Shown piece by piece: positions 21,794-31,577 of a DNA stretch of 64,000 nt (position 1 is its first letter; every line of letters starts with the position of its first letter). The position numbers and the translations under genes are program-made. The DNA comes from Agapetus fuscipes. Taxonomy: Eukaryota > Arthropoda > Insecta > Trichoptera > Glossosomatidae. The stretch spans positions 11,754,170 to 11,818,169 of the forward strand of contig OX637361.1 of assembly GCA_951799405.1 (NCBI GenBank), read 5' to 3'. Under the pieces are notes generated by a model. The model saw nothing but the letters and a program-made list of their open reading frames with translations, ran no database searches and had not been told where the DNA came from.

Positions 21794-22012
21794 CACTGCT
21801 TGTACCCACTGCTTGTACCCACTGCTTGTACCCACTGCTTGTACCCACTGTTTGTACCCACTGCTTGTACCCACTGCTTGTACCCACTGCTTGTACCCAC
21901 TGCTTGTACCCACTGCTTGTACCCGCTGCTTGTACCCGCTGCTTGTACCCGCTGCTTGTACCCGCTGCTTGTACCCGCTGCTTGTACCGCTTGTACTGCT
22001 TGTAACTGTTCA
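21794..22012 (+). repeat. 13-bp minisatellite CTGCTTGTACCCA, about 15 units
   Basis: Nine CTGCTTGTACCCA units, then five CTGCTTGTACCCG units, then degenerate ends CTTGTACCG / CTTGTACTG. A 13-mer stays open in all three plus frames, which explains the overlapping Cys/Leu/Tyr/Pro ORFs there; none is a gene. Confidence 0.95.
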
Positions 22013-22606
22013 GTAGAGTATCGGACGATGGGCCAATTGATAAAACAATTTATTGCGCATCAAGTGCTCAGGGCTCTGGGGTGGCGTGAGGCCGACCACC
22101 CCACGACTAGAAACAAACGTTTTTTTGAATAGAAAGCAGCACCGACCGACGGATAAATGTCCTCGTTTAGAGAAAAACGCTACTCGGCATTCGCAGCACG
22201 CTCTCCAATGGTTTCATTTGGTTTTATTTCCACCAAAATCTGAACCTAGTCGTTGGACCTAAATTACGCAGAATTAAATCGATGCAATCTATTCTTCTTG
22301 CCTCTTTTTTTATTTTTTAAATAGGTTTGTGAAGAGGAATGCAATTCACCAACCTATTCTTCCTGGCCAGAAACAGGTGTTTATATCATGAATTAATAAT
22401 TCATTATTGTTTATTTCAATGAATTATTAATTAATAATTACCCAATAACATCTGTTGACTCTTCGTCTACTTCTTGTGCCTCTTCAGTTAAGTTTGCTAT
22501 CATCATAACAATTTTCACTTTTGAAACTAATGTATTAATTTATTTATGTTTATGGACTGAATTACCGGTATCTGTGTTTCCTTCCTAATTTAACCTTACC
22601 CTTTTC
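22013..22606. other. unassigned DNA apart from the repeat X scrap
   Basis: Nothing else recognised. Confidence 0.6.
22310..22375 (+). repeat. repeat X, fragment
   Basis: TTTGTGAAGAGGAATGCAAT, TCACC..TTCTTCCTGGCC parallels 7245-7300. Confidence 0.55.
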
Positions 22607-22826
22607 AAATCCAATATCAATCGCCATTTTCTTTCAGTGTCTCAAAACAAAGCAACGCAACACACACCACAGCACTGCGCAGCTAACGACCCTGCAACCG
22701 GAAAGGGACAATTGCCACATCACCAACACCTCTGCGGCACTATAACAAGTTTAATAGACCCATAGGGCCATAGAGTTTCTTGAATCTAGGGATTCTCCCG
22801 CACAGGCTTCCTTAAAAAAAGAAGAT
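22607..22826 (+). mobile_element. J-LINE 3' end, short copy
   Basis: It encodes SNPISIAIFFQCLKTKQRNT and QLTTLQPERDNCHITNTSAA, nearly identical to the 31.0-kb copy. The 3' UTR CACCTCTGCGGCACTATAAC..CCCGCACAGGCTTCC and an A-rich end follow. Confidence 0.85.
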
Positions 22827-22849
22827 AGATCTTGTGTTTCTGCCAAACC

Positions 22850-22985
22850 ACTGTCGGATGGTCGGATGATATAAGAAGGCTTGCTGGAGACTGGATTCAA
22901 AAAGCGCAAGACAGAGATGGATGGAGAGATATGTGGGAGGTCTATGTCCAGCAGTGGATGGAGATGGCTGTATAAGAAGAAGAAG
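22850..22985 (+). mobile_element. RTE-type LINE fragment, 3' tip
   Basis: It encodes RWSDDIRRLAGDWIQKAQDR, DGWRDMWEVYVQQWMEMAV and a stop, then (GAA)n. The xxAYVQQW end is common in insect endonuclease-RT elements. Confidence 0.75.
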
Positions 22986-23526
22986 AAGTGGCAGAAGGCC
23001 CTCCCGTGAGCGAGTTTCCTTTTTGAGACAACGAGGTAAGAAGTTACACTAAAATAGTGGAACTTTGTTGAATTGCGTTACCTATTTTTCAGTACTGTAG
23101 TTCTTACTCCAGCCTCATACCTGTTCATTTACATTTCTCAGCATATGTAATTCAGTTTCCCATTAATTAATATACTCGTCAGCGAGGCTTTATGACTCCA
23201 CCTGTGACTTTATCAGTCATCAGCTCACCCGTGTGTGAAAACAAAGCTTAAGATATAGATATGGTCCGCCTGGATTTCATATTTCATCAAATAAAGCTCC
23301 AAAGAGTAGGAACCATAAACAATAAAGTAATTACCTCAATTAGTAACCAAAGTGCGGTCGTAAATCTCTCCAGGGACAATTAAACATTAATCGTAAATCT
23401 CACCTGGTATATAAAAAATGTATAGAATATACGACGGCATTCCTAGAGAGTGAATTAGTTTTCATATATATTTTTTTTGATTAACGCAATCGAATCGAGT
23501 TTTATACTCAGGTCACTGTACTCACA
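22986..23526. other. unassigned DNA
   Basis: 23430-23500 (ACGACGGCATTCCTAGAGAG) weakly resembles 63095-63150 (ACGACAGCACCCCTAGTGAG), perhaps an old repeat. Confidence 0.5.
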
Positions 23527-23690
23527 TATGAGTGGTTATAGAATCAAAGACAGTAATCTAGGATGTATTTCTAAAATGAAAAAATACATGGAAATGATGA
23601 GAAAATGATTTTCTTTGATTGTATATATTTAACGCATTTTTTGAAGAGGACTCTAGATTGCTGTATTTGATTCTGTGCCACTCATGACGT
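23527..23690. mobile_element. palindromic MITE
   Basis: ATGAGTGGTTATAGAATCAA, AGACAGTAATCTAG pairs with the right end (complement ATGAGTGGCACAGAATCAAA, TACAGCAATCTAG). 164 bp, single copy in the window. Confidence 0.82.
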
Positions 23691-24054
23691 CTATATGACG
23701 TCTCCAACGCCATTACTTTTATGATGTAATGAAAATATCATAAAAATATTAACGACGCCTTGAAAGGTAAGCAATCAAAAATTTGGACTGTTTTCCGCTG
23801 GGTTCTCTTTTAAATTAAACATGCAATAATTTATTTTTACAATTTATTTCACAATTTGACAATCACTGTTTATTTGTATTTCACAGCAAATTCTCTGTGC
23901 GACTCGACACTCCGTACCATTTTAGTCTCTTGTATACGGTACCGGAGGGGCCTTTCTTGTATTCTCTAGATTATTCTCGCACCAGTACGTTATGTACAAA
24001 CACAGTCACTATCACTTCCAGATGGTTCCGTCTTACCTGTATAGGGGTGCGTAG

Positions 24055-24282
24055 CAGTGGCGAAGGGTGCCATACAAGCCGGTTCCCATCGGTTTCCCGT
24101 TTAAAATGAGGCAAAAATGATAATAAAGTATACTGCATGGTTTCAATGGGGAAAAATACGTATTGTTTCTTTGGTTTTAAACGTATTTTTTTACTTTGAG
24201 CCTATATTTTTTAACTACTTTGTTACATCATTTTAAAAGGGAAGCCGATAGGAACCGGCTTGTATGGCACCCTTCGCCACTG
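24055..24282 (+). mobile_element. hAT MITE (CAGTGGCGAAGG ends)
   Basis: 228 bp, ends CAGTGGCGAAGGGTGCCATA / complement. The flanks GTGCGTAG and GTGTGTAG match at 7 of 8. The interior is palindromic around TTAAAATGAGGCAAAAATGA. Confidence 0.92.
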
Positions 24283-24431
24283 GTGTGTAGTCACTTTGAT
24301 TTCATAGTCCGTCATACGAAGTATGCGTGTATAAGCGCACGTACGTACTTCAAGTTCGTGACATTATGGAAAGAAATAATTTAAGTATACTTGTGAATAA
24401 ATATCTGCTCTCCTAAAAAATGATCTAATTT

Positions 24432-24727
24432 AGTTGCATAAAACATAAACGTAACTAAGCTACACATATAGTATAACTTTTTGCCTACGTTTAATGGTCT
24501 AATTTAGTTGCATATAACACAAACGCAAACGCAAAGCTAGTAAGCTACATAAATAGTGTAACTTCTTGCCTGCGTTATCCCCAAAGGAGTCGCATGTGTC
24601 GAATCGGCACCTATTTATGTTTACGGGTAAGGAAGCTAGCCTCACACCAACCACTTTCAGTAAAAGTGGGGGTTTCACAGCTCCCGGGGGGGCTGGTTCT
24701 CATTTCTTGTGAAGGCTTAGTAGGTAC
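24432..24727 (-). mobile_element. SINE-A2, reverse, with duplicated 3' tip
   Basis: Two 3' tips in a row (24450-24490 and 24528-24575, GTAACTAAGCTACACATATA and AGTAAGCTACATAAATAGTG), then the body to TTTCTTGTGAAGGCTTAG; the head is replaced by an R-LINE 3' UTR. Confidence 0.8.
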
Positions 24728-24915
24728 CTACACAATGAAGGTTGGCAAAAGTTGTAGGGCTTATGTTCATTTGATGTTTAGATTTTGTATTTGTAAGTAG
24801 GTAGGTACACATGCAGCATTTGTAAGCGCGTTTTTACACGAGTCTGTTTGTGGGCATGCACTTAATATGAATCTTAAATGTTAACCTACCTTTGTAACTT
24901 AGATTATAGATATCT
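24728..24915 (+). mobile_element. R-LINE 3' UTR
   Basis: AAGGTTGGCAAAAGTTGTAG through CTTAGATTATAGAT. It is fused directly to the head end of a reverse SINE-A2. Confidence 0.78.
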
Positions 24916-24966
24916 AGGGGACCTTATGAAATGTTTTCCTATAAATACCTACTTATTTATTACTTA

Positions 24967-25195
24967 GGGCCTGCTGCACCAACCTCCAATCAACATTTGA
25001 TTGACACATCAAATTTGATTGCTTAATTCTTGCAAGGACCTCTGTTAAATATTTCTTGGAAGTGGGTAATAATATGATGGAATTTGAACAGGAAAGATGA
25101 TGTACATAAGTTGATTTCAGTACCTACGTACATTCATGCGAGAAATTACACTTAATTTTGATTTTTGTCTGATTGGAGTTTTGTGCAACAGGCCC
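24967..25195 (+). mobile_element. TTA-MITE (GGGCCTGTTGCACC ends)
   Basis: 229 bp, ends GGGCCTGCTGCACCAACCTC / complement; TTA on both sides (24964-24966, 25196-25198). The 3-bp TTA duplication suggests a PIF/Harbinger-type transposase. Confidence 0.88.
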
Positions 25196-25265
25196 TTAGA
25201 GTAGGTAGGTACCTACCTACTGATGATAGTCTTAGGATTGATTGATGATTTACTGATGATTGTCT

Positions 25266-25509
25266 TAGGATCCAAAAAAGATCGATCAGGACAGTTTTTG
25301 GAGACCGTGCTTTTTGCACAGCGGCACCGGTGGCCTGGAACGCGCTGCCCGCATATCTGAGGGAGTCTCCGACAGAAGCAGAATTCAGAAGAAGCCTCAA
25401 GACACACCTATTTCCAGGATCATACCATGCCTCTTAGGAGAAAAACCCAATCTGTTACGCACGAAGCGCCTTTAAGGTGACTATAGTTACGAAAAGGCGC
25501 TATAGAAAA
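25266..25509 (+). mobile_element. C-LINE 3' end
   Basis: Encodes RTVFGDRAFCTAAPVAWNAL, PAYLRESPTEAEFRRSLKTH, LFPGSYHAS and a stop, then the GCGCCTTTAAGGTGAC..AAAAGGCGCTATAG hairpin end. It is followed at once by SINE-A1. Confidence 0.85.
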
Positions 25510-25786
25510 ATGTCCGGTCGATAGCTCAGTTGGTAGAGTGCTCGCATTCTACCCCGTGAGCTCGGGTTCGAATCCCACCGAGGAGGGTGTCAGAAATGAT
25601 TTCCTATTTCGGTGTTTATTTCAAACCCCATAATAAAAATACCGGCAAGGTTTACTCAGCCTTCACAAGAAATGAGTACCTACCAGCCCCCTCGGGAGCT
25701 GGGAAACCCCCACTTCAACTGAAGTGGTTGGCGTAAGGCCGGCCCCCTTACCTGTAAAAATAAATAGGTTCAACTCGCCACATGCA
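25510..25786 (+). mobile_element. SINE-A1, 3' truncated
   Basis: CGGTCGATAGCTCAGTTGGT, AGCTCGGGTTCGAATCCCAC through CAACTCGCCACATGC; the last 60 bases or so are absent. Confidence 0.92.
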
Positions 25787-26004
25787 TTTTATTCATTTCA
25801 TTGAAAACGTTTGTATTTGTTGATAAAATAAACAGTGCCACCATTAAAGAATAGATATATATTTGAAATGAAAATTTAAAAATTACCTTATAAAATAAGG
25901 GTGTATTAATATACCTACCTTCATACTTATAGTTTATACTAGGTATGTAGGTAGGTATGCGTTTTACCCAACAATGACTGTCGTGAGTAAGTGAGTTCCT
26001 CGCT

Positions 26005-26217
26005 TTGTGTTGGTCTGCATGGCTTTGTTTGGCGGGTGGGGGCGGGGCCAGGGGAGGGGGAGTGGTCAGCTCGCCTCTGATTGGTCGGCCGCCGGATCGA
26101 TACCCGCCCGACACGAAAATGGAGGGATGGGGAAAAAATACACTCGATAGCGGAAAGGACGCGCCATTAGGGTTCCCAAGAAGACAAACCAACCTAGGAG
26201 CCAACTAGGTACTATCA
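26005..26217. promoter_or_regulatory. GC-rich non-repeat island with GC-box and CCAAT-like motifs
   Basis: GGGGGCGGGGCC at about 26038-26050 (GC box) and CTGATTGGTC at 26078-26087 (inverted CCAAT) lie in a GC-rich stretch very unlike its surroundings. It has a proline-rich minus-strand ORF (ELTTPPPLAPPPP) and a short plus-strand one, neither recognisable. It could be a promoter or a first exon; no TATA or splice evidence. Confidence 0.35.
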
Positions 26218-26850
26218 ACCTAAAAAAATCTCATAAACGTATCGAATAATCAACCTCTTATCTGTAACGAAAGTAGCTATAAATAAAGAAGCATTCAATA
26301 ACGCACCCAGGTAACTACCAGTCTAAAAATTGTTCAGAACAGATCAACTTAGAAACCAAATATATTCACCTAAAAAATAACTAAAACGTATCAACCTCTA
26401 ATCTGTGTAAGTATAAAATAGAAGCGTTCAATAACGTAGGTAATTACCTAGGTACCAATATAAAAATGGTTAAGAACAGAACCTAGATGCCTACAACTTT
26501 CAACCTAAAAAAATGTCAAAAACGTATCAACCTACATCCGGCATCCCTATATGAAAATTGAAAAGAAAGAATAAATATTACGTAGACGGCCATAATCTAA
26601 AATCAGTTAAAAATTAATCAACCTCGATGCCAGCTATAAGTACCTAGGTATCTATGTCAAAACAAATAAAGAAGACATCGAAAACATACCTTCATGTTGG
26701 CTATATAAATAAAATAAATAAAAATAAAATTAAAAATAAAAATACCTACATAGGTACTACCTACCCATCAACCTCCAAGCATTCAACATCGTATGGTTGC
26801 GTTATCAACCCCTAGAATGCCTAAAATGTATCAACCTACAGACCGAAAAA
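26218..26850 (+). repeat. degenerate tandem repeat, period about 140-150 bp
   Basis: AAACGTATCAACCT recurs near 26237 (as AACGTATCGAATAATCAACC), 26383, 26520 and weakly near 26825. GCATTCAATAACG / GCGTTCAATAACG and TCAACCTAAAAAA lie at matching offsets. Old. Confidence 0.65.
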
Positions 26851-26885
26851 AATGTATTAACATAAATAACACCTCAGGAGCCTTC

Positions 26886-27098
26886 TAAGAGCTTGATCGT
26901 CCCTATAGAAAGCACTAATTTTCAAGAGAGACCCAGTTTCTATAAGGCTGGATGGATTTTTTTTGTAATCGGTCTTTGGTAAAGACAGTTTTTTTTGTTA
27001 GATTGATAATCAAATTGTATATTTTGTACCTACTCCACCGGTAGGTAATCGAACACACGACCTTCCATTTCCAAGTCCGAAGCGTTACCATACTTTCA
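26886..27098 (-). mobile_element. SINE-B, reverse, diverged
   Basis: GAGCTTGATCGTCCCTATAG through GACCTTCCATTTCCAAGTCC; the B box has decayed. Confidence 0.75.
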
Positions 27099-27299
27099 TT
27101 TTGATTTTTTTTTTTCACAATTTCTCTACCAAATAATTGCTTAACAAAGCCACCGATACTTAAAATATACCTAATATATAGGTAGGTATGTTTAAAATTG
27201 AATGTAACGAAACAACCCAAGTTTAAAATTCAATAAAACCGGCTGACTTTCAACCTCTAGCAGCACAGACAAGTGACGTAACCATCCAATAAATCTTTA

Positions 27300-27620
27300 A
27301 CCGTCTGATAAAGCACGCAGCCCCGCGAGCAATGAAGAAAAGACGCCGACAATGGCTCTGGGGTCTTTCACCGCTCCACCCCAGGGCTCCTCCGACAATG
27401 CCCTCCCTCCGTCTTCCGCGAGGGTGACTTCTCCCCCATACTTAATATCATCCATTATCCTGCCGGGAGACGGGGGAGCAAGAATGGCGCCGTTTCCATT
27501 TTTCCCGGCGGGGTGTTTCCCGCAATTTCACCTAATTTTTTGGCGGGTTCGCGTCTAAGTGACTCCGCGGGGTGGTTTTGTTTTTGTCTGGAAAAGTTTC
27601 ACCTTTGATGGGAAATTTAC
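27300..27620. promoter_or_regulatory. GC-rich non-repeat island with clustered E2F-like sites
   Basis: TTTTTCCCGGCGGG (about 27500-27513), TTTCCCGC (27516-27523, exact TTTSSCGC) and TTTTGGCGGG (27537-27546) lie within 50 bp. The sequence matches no repeat elsewhere in the window. It lies about 6 kb beyond the last vg exon seen, on that gene's 3' side. Function unknown. Confidence 0.4.
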
Positions 27621-27701
27621 GCTTTTCAGAGTGGAATAAAGGAGGAAATGCATCTGGAGATACGTAATAACTTAATAAGGTTTAAACAAAAATCCCCATT
27701 G

Positions 27702-27967
27702 TACTCCTTGACTGATAGGTTGGTATGCGGCTGACCACCCATAGGTACTGTAAAAAATGGTTCACTTTGCCAAAGTCACCCCTGCTTCAGGGAAGGTCGG
27801 CAAGAGTTGCAGGGCCTATATTCATTTGAGATTGGGTTTTTTATATTGTAGGTCCACATGCGGCATGTGTAAGCGCGAAATTATGCATGTCTGCTTGTGG
27901 GAATGCATTTAATATGAATCTCAAATGATACATATCTTTGCAGCTTAGATTTAGATTTAGATTTTAG
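27702..27967 (+). mobile_element. R-LINE 3' UTR with variant (TTTAGA)n tail
   Basis: A complete 3' UTR; the tail is CTTAGATTTAGATTTAG, showing a hexamer instead of a pentamer. Confidence 0.85.
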
Positions 27968-28496
27968 TTTAGGTAAAATATTCTGTAAAGATAATTTTCT
28001 TTGTTATGTCGTGCGTTATGGTTAATATTATGTGTACTTATTAACCAGGAGAGAGCATCCCGCACAGGCACATGTATGTACCTATTAGTGGAAATATCTC
28101 AATTCAAGCAAATCTCTTTTGGTGTTATACGGTATTCAATTATTTTCGAAATAAAAATCCTAGATTGGATTCTAACAGAATTAAAATGATTTTAAACATC
28201 AGAAGTGTTTTACAACTACAAGATAGGTGCATGATTAATGTCTTTATCGCTGCCCACCCATGCTTGAAATCAGGGTCGTGCATCCCATACAGGCACATGC
28301 GCTTACTAGGTAGGCAAAATATGGTAAAAAACGCATTTAAGTTTGATATTCTGATTTGAAATTCAAAATTTAAGTTCGATTGGAGACACAGTTAGCACTT
28401 CAGACAATATCACACGAGCTGTTTTTAAGGAACGGGAGAAAACATTTATTCTGAAATGTATTTACCTATACCCTATGCAAGCAGGTGCGTCATAAT
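27968..28496. other. unassigned DNA
   Basis: A GCATCCCxxACAGGCACATG motif occurs twice (28047, 28281) and once inverted near 28772; its origin is unknown. Confidence 0.5.
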
Positions 28497-28740
28497 CTCA
28501 TAATCTAAGTTGCAAGGATATATTCATTCAAAGCTCTCAGATGTATGCCCACAAACAAACACGTGTAGTTCGCGCTTACAAATGCTGATTGTACTTACAA
28601 ATAAAATCCAAACCTCAAATGAACATAAACCCTGCAACTCTTGCCGACATTCCCTGAAACAGGGGTGACATTGGCAAAGTAAACCATTTTTTACAGTATG
28701 GGTGGTCAGCCTCATACCAACCTATAAGTCAAGGAATGTG
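28497..28740 (-). mobile_element. R-LINE 3' UTR, reverse
   Basis: TCATAATCTAAGTTGCAAGG (tail side) through ACCTATAAGTCAAGGAATG. Confidence 0.85.
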
Positions 28741-29146
28741 GGCGTGAAGTGGGTAAAACTGTAGAAGCAGATAAATTTGCCTGTATGGGATGCTCACCCC
28801 TGAAGACAGCCTTCGTCTCCCACTTCTTAGAAGAGTAAAAAGTTGCGCTACGAGTACAGAGAAATCCCATTACCGGAGTAATTTAAAAATTGCACGTGTA
28901 GTTTTGGCATGAGAGGCTCTGTTTGCGTGAAGTGATTTGAGAGCAGAGGTTGCTGAAAAAGCGTCGGTCGCACGCCGCGCTATGCGGGCCCAGCCACGCA
29001 AAAACGCAAGGCTTTGAGGTGCACCGCCTCATGACAACTGCTGCTAACTTAGTATACATCAGGCATGTCAAACTTATATGATATTGCGGGCCACATGATC
29101 TATTTTAGGCAACGGATCAAGAAATTTTATCAGGAGAGGGTCGCTC
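28741..29146. other. unassigned DNA
   Basis: 29060-29100 (AGGCATGTCAAACTTATATG, GCGGGCCACATG) resembles a hAT terminal sequence without a partner end. Confidence 0.4.
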
Positions 29147-29467
29147 GCAGCAAAGGTGCACATATAGTGTAACTTTATGCCGTGTTGTCTCCGAAGGGGT
29201 CACATGTGACGAGTGGAACATTTTAATATTTAAAAGTAAGGGAGCCAGCTGTACGTCAACTGCTTCAGTTGAAGAGGAAGTTTCCAAGCTTCCGAGAGGG
29301 CTGGTACTCATTTCTTGTGAAGGCTGAGTAAACCTTGCCGGTATTTTACTTCGGGAGTTGAAATAAACACCGAAACGGGAAATCAATTCTGACACCCTCG
29401 GTGGGATTCGAACCCGAGCTCACGGCATGGAATGCAAGCACTCTACCAACTGAGCTATCGACCGGAC
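29147..29467 (-). mobile_element. SINE-A1, reverse
   Basis: AAAGGTGCACATATAGTGTA through CAACTGAGCTATCGACCGGA; head and B box intact. Confidence 0.92.
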
Positions 29468-29878
29468 TCCTCAATAAATTAAAAACAAAAATATATCAGA
29501 ATCTAATGAATCTGAAATTATTTTAAACTTAGGAATGTTAGGTAGATACATTATTATGCACTTGCACAGTTTTTTGCGAAAAATAAACATCTGCTTTTCC
29601 AGAAATCGGAAAAATCCCGAATTGTTGCCTACCCACGGCTGAAATGCTATGCACGTCTCTGAAAACCAACGTTCATTGAGAAAATCTTTCATACATTCTT
29701 AGAAAAAAAAACACTAATTAATTTTGTGAATTTAATTCTACTTCTAAATGAGACGAGTTTGATGTCCTAGCGTTTGATCCGTTGACTTATGATATCTGTG
29801 GACTAGAAATTATATTAACGAAAATAGTCATTATATAATATCTGTGTCAACTGACTTACAAAAATGGTCATTAGTAAG
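29468..29878. other. unassigned DNA
   Basis: Nothing recognised. Confidence 0.6.
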
Positions 29879-29949
29879 AAAGCAACATCGGGCGCGGTCA
29901 GTGCTTGGATGGGTAACCACTCAGGTACACCGCGTGTCGTTGGCATCTT
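29879..29949 (+). mobile_element. 5S-rRNA-derived SINE head (3' half of 5S)
   Basis: AAGCAACATCGGGCGCGGTC, AGTGCTTGGATGGGTAACCA, then ACCGCGTGTCGTTGGCAT. It begins at the same 5S position as the 6.7-kb copy and has the same junction ATCTTGGACC to SINE-B, so it is an inherited chimera. Confidence 0.88.
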
Positions 29950-30274
29950 GGACCAGTCCGTAGTCCGTAGTGGCAACACTTCGGACTCGTAAATGGAAGG
30001 TTGTGGATTCGGATCCCGGCGGGGCACAAAAATAAACCATTAATATTTCGAATGTGCTCTTCGCTGGGTTGAAAAATTCATAAACCTTTACCAATGACCG
30101 GTCACCAAAGGTCCATCCAGCCTTACAGCAACTGGGTCTTGCTTGAGTATTGGCGCTTTGTAGCGACGACCAAGCTCGTACACCTCTGTGGAACTACAAC
30201 TAGACCCCTAGAGTCTTTAGAATGTAGGGAGTCTCCCGCACAGGATTTCTTAAAAAAAAAAAAAAAAAAAAAAA
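29950..30274 (+). mobile_element. SINE-B with J-LINE-type tail, continuing the 5S head
   Basis: The tRNA-like head (GTAGTGGCAACACTTCGG, GGATTCGGATCCCGG), the full SINE-B body to GACGACCAAGCTCGTACACC, the J-LINE tail (GAGTCTCCCGCACAGGATTT) and an A22 run at 30250. Confidence 0.9.
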
Positions 30275-30284
30275 GAGAACAAAG

Positions 30285-30575
30285 AACTTCACAGTTGCAT
30301 TTCCGTGTGTACAAAAAAACTCGGGCGAATGTAAAAATGTTCCTAGAAAGTTGGTGCCTTCTATTGCGAATAATAATGGCTGCCAATTGACGGATAACTA
30401 AAATAATAATACCTATAAATATTGTGATCGCTAAAATTGACGTATTTTAAATGAAAAAGGCATTATTTTAATACATTATGGCATGTGTTATAATTGGGTG
30501 CCGAAACACAAAATTGCCTTTTTTCGTATGATTTTACCACTACAACGTTTGACAGGACTGAGACAAACGTGGGCT
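30285..30575 (-). repeat. repeat Y, reverse
   Basis: GAACTTCACAGTTGCATTTC, ACTCGGGCGAATGTAAAAAT to TTTGACAGGACTGAGACAAA. Its other end is cut by the RTE fragment. Confidence 0.82.
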
Positions 30576-30935
30576 ATACTATGTATCTAGAGGCTTTTGA
30601 GATGTGGGCATATAGAAGGCTTCTAGGAATTTCCTGGAGAGACCACACCACAAATGAGGAGGTTCTCCAAAGAATCGAAGGAGGAAGGTACCTGCTCAGG
30701 CCCTTGTCCGAAAGGCGTGCAGGTTGGATCGGCCATGTAATACGACAAGAAGGTCTCTTGCATGCCATGATGGAGGGGATGACCGAGGAGACCAACTCCA
30801 GGGGACGCTCACGCCAAGAGTACCTGGAGGACCTGCTGGGGGACGTGCGCTGCTCAACATATGCAGACCTAAAAAGAGTCGCACAAGACAGGGAAGAATG
30901 GAGAAGAAGAGTAAAATATATATATATATATATAT
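30560..30935 (+). mobile_element. RTE-type LINE fragment (RT C-terminal end)
   Basis: The plus-strand frame reads YLEAFEMWAYRRLLGISWRD, TTNEEVLQRIEGGRYLL, RRAGWIGHVIRQEGLLHAMM, RGRSRQEYLEDLL, KRVAQDREEWRRRV. This is the classic RTE/BovB-type C-terminus (FEMWxYRRxLxISWxD..GHVxR..GR.R..Y). It is truncated at the 5' end by repeat Y and ends in (TA)n. No domain beyond the C-terminal tail is present, so it is a dead fragment. Confidence 0.88.
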
Positions 30936-31440
30936 TTTTAAGAAAGCCTATGCGGGAGACTCCCTAGATTCGAGAGACTCTAAGGGTCTATGACACTTGT
31001 TATAGTGCCGCAGAGGTGTTGGTGATGTGGCAGTTGTCCATGTCCGGTTGCAGGGCCGTTAGCTGCGCAGTGCTGTGGTGTGTGTGGCGTTGCTTTGTTT
31101 TGAGACACCGAGAGGAAATGGCGATTGATATTGGATTTGAAAAGGGCAAGGTTAAATTGGGATGGAAACACAGATACCGGTAACTCATTCCATAAGCGGG
31201 CAGTTTGGCAGAGGAATGAGTTGTGAAAACACCAAGTTCTCATAGTTTTGATATTGACTGCAAATGGTTGAATGTGAGCCGTTCTACGAGTTGCCCTTGT
31301 TGTGACGAGAGGAGGGGGTATAAGTGAGGATATTTCATCAGAGCAGACGCCGTTGTAGTACCTATAGAAGAGACTGATCATTCCAACTTTCCTTCTGTGC
31401 TCAAGAGAATGTAGCTCAATAGAATATTGCTGCAAACCAA
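30936..31440 (-). mobile_element. J-LINE 3' end (RT C-terminal tail and 3' UTR)
   Basis: The minus-strand frame 31435-30980 reads LEHRRKVGMISLFYRYYNGV, RRTAHIQPFAVNIKTMRTWC, NSFLCQTARLWNELPVSVFP, FNLALFKSNINRHFLS. This is the C-terminal tail (YNxG..ARLWNELP..FN...FK) of many insect LINEs. The 3' end holds CACCTCTGCGGCACTATAAC and GAGTCTCCCGCATAGGCTTT before a (TA)n tract. The same 3' end is the tail of some SINE-B copies. It meets an oppositely oriented RTE fragment at the (TA)n run 30917-30936. Confidence 0.82.
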
Positions 31441-31467
31441 TCCTAGGATTGAAACAGGAGAAGAAGA

Positions 31468-31577
31468 TAATCTATAATCTAAGCTGCAAAGATATGTTAA
31501 CATTTAAGGCTCATATTAAAGGCTCATTTACAGCACGGGGGGTCAGCCTCATATCAATCTATCAGTCAAGGAGTATC
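31468..31577 (-). mobile_element. R-LINE 3' UTR, reverse, internally deleted
   Basis: The tail side CTATAATCTAAGCTGCAAAG is joined to CAGCACGGGGGGTCAGCCTC; the central 120 bp or so are missing. Confidence 0.72.

Noticed and set aside
21734..22132. Cys-rich ORFs (PLLVPTACTHCLY repeats) as a structural protein
   Set aside because: They are frame readings of a 13-bp minisatellite, open in three frames, with no flanking coding.
25510..25590. tRNA-like sequence (TAGCTCAGTTGG..GGTTCGAATCC), also at 63431, 8950, 29467, 51973 and 62968
   Set aside because: A and B boxes are good, but the anticodon arm does not pair and the sequence continues into a shared SINE-A body; these are SINE promoters, not tRNA genes.
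25770..26204. 144-residue minus-strand ORF as a gene
   Set aside because: Composition follows the GC-rich island and a SINE end; no domain, no splice or codon signal. Kept only as a possible promoter or exon region.
26005..26208. Promoter call for a specific gene
   Set aside because: GC box and CCAAT-like motif only; no downstream gene recognised, so no target is named.
29879..29949. 5S rRNA gene
   Set aside because: Only the 3' half is present and it is fused to a SINE with a poly(A) tail; a second copy has the same truncation.
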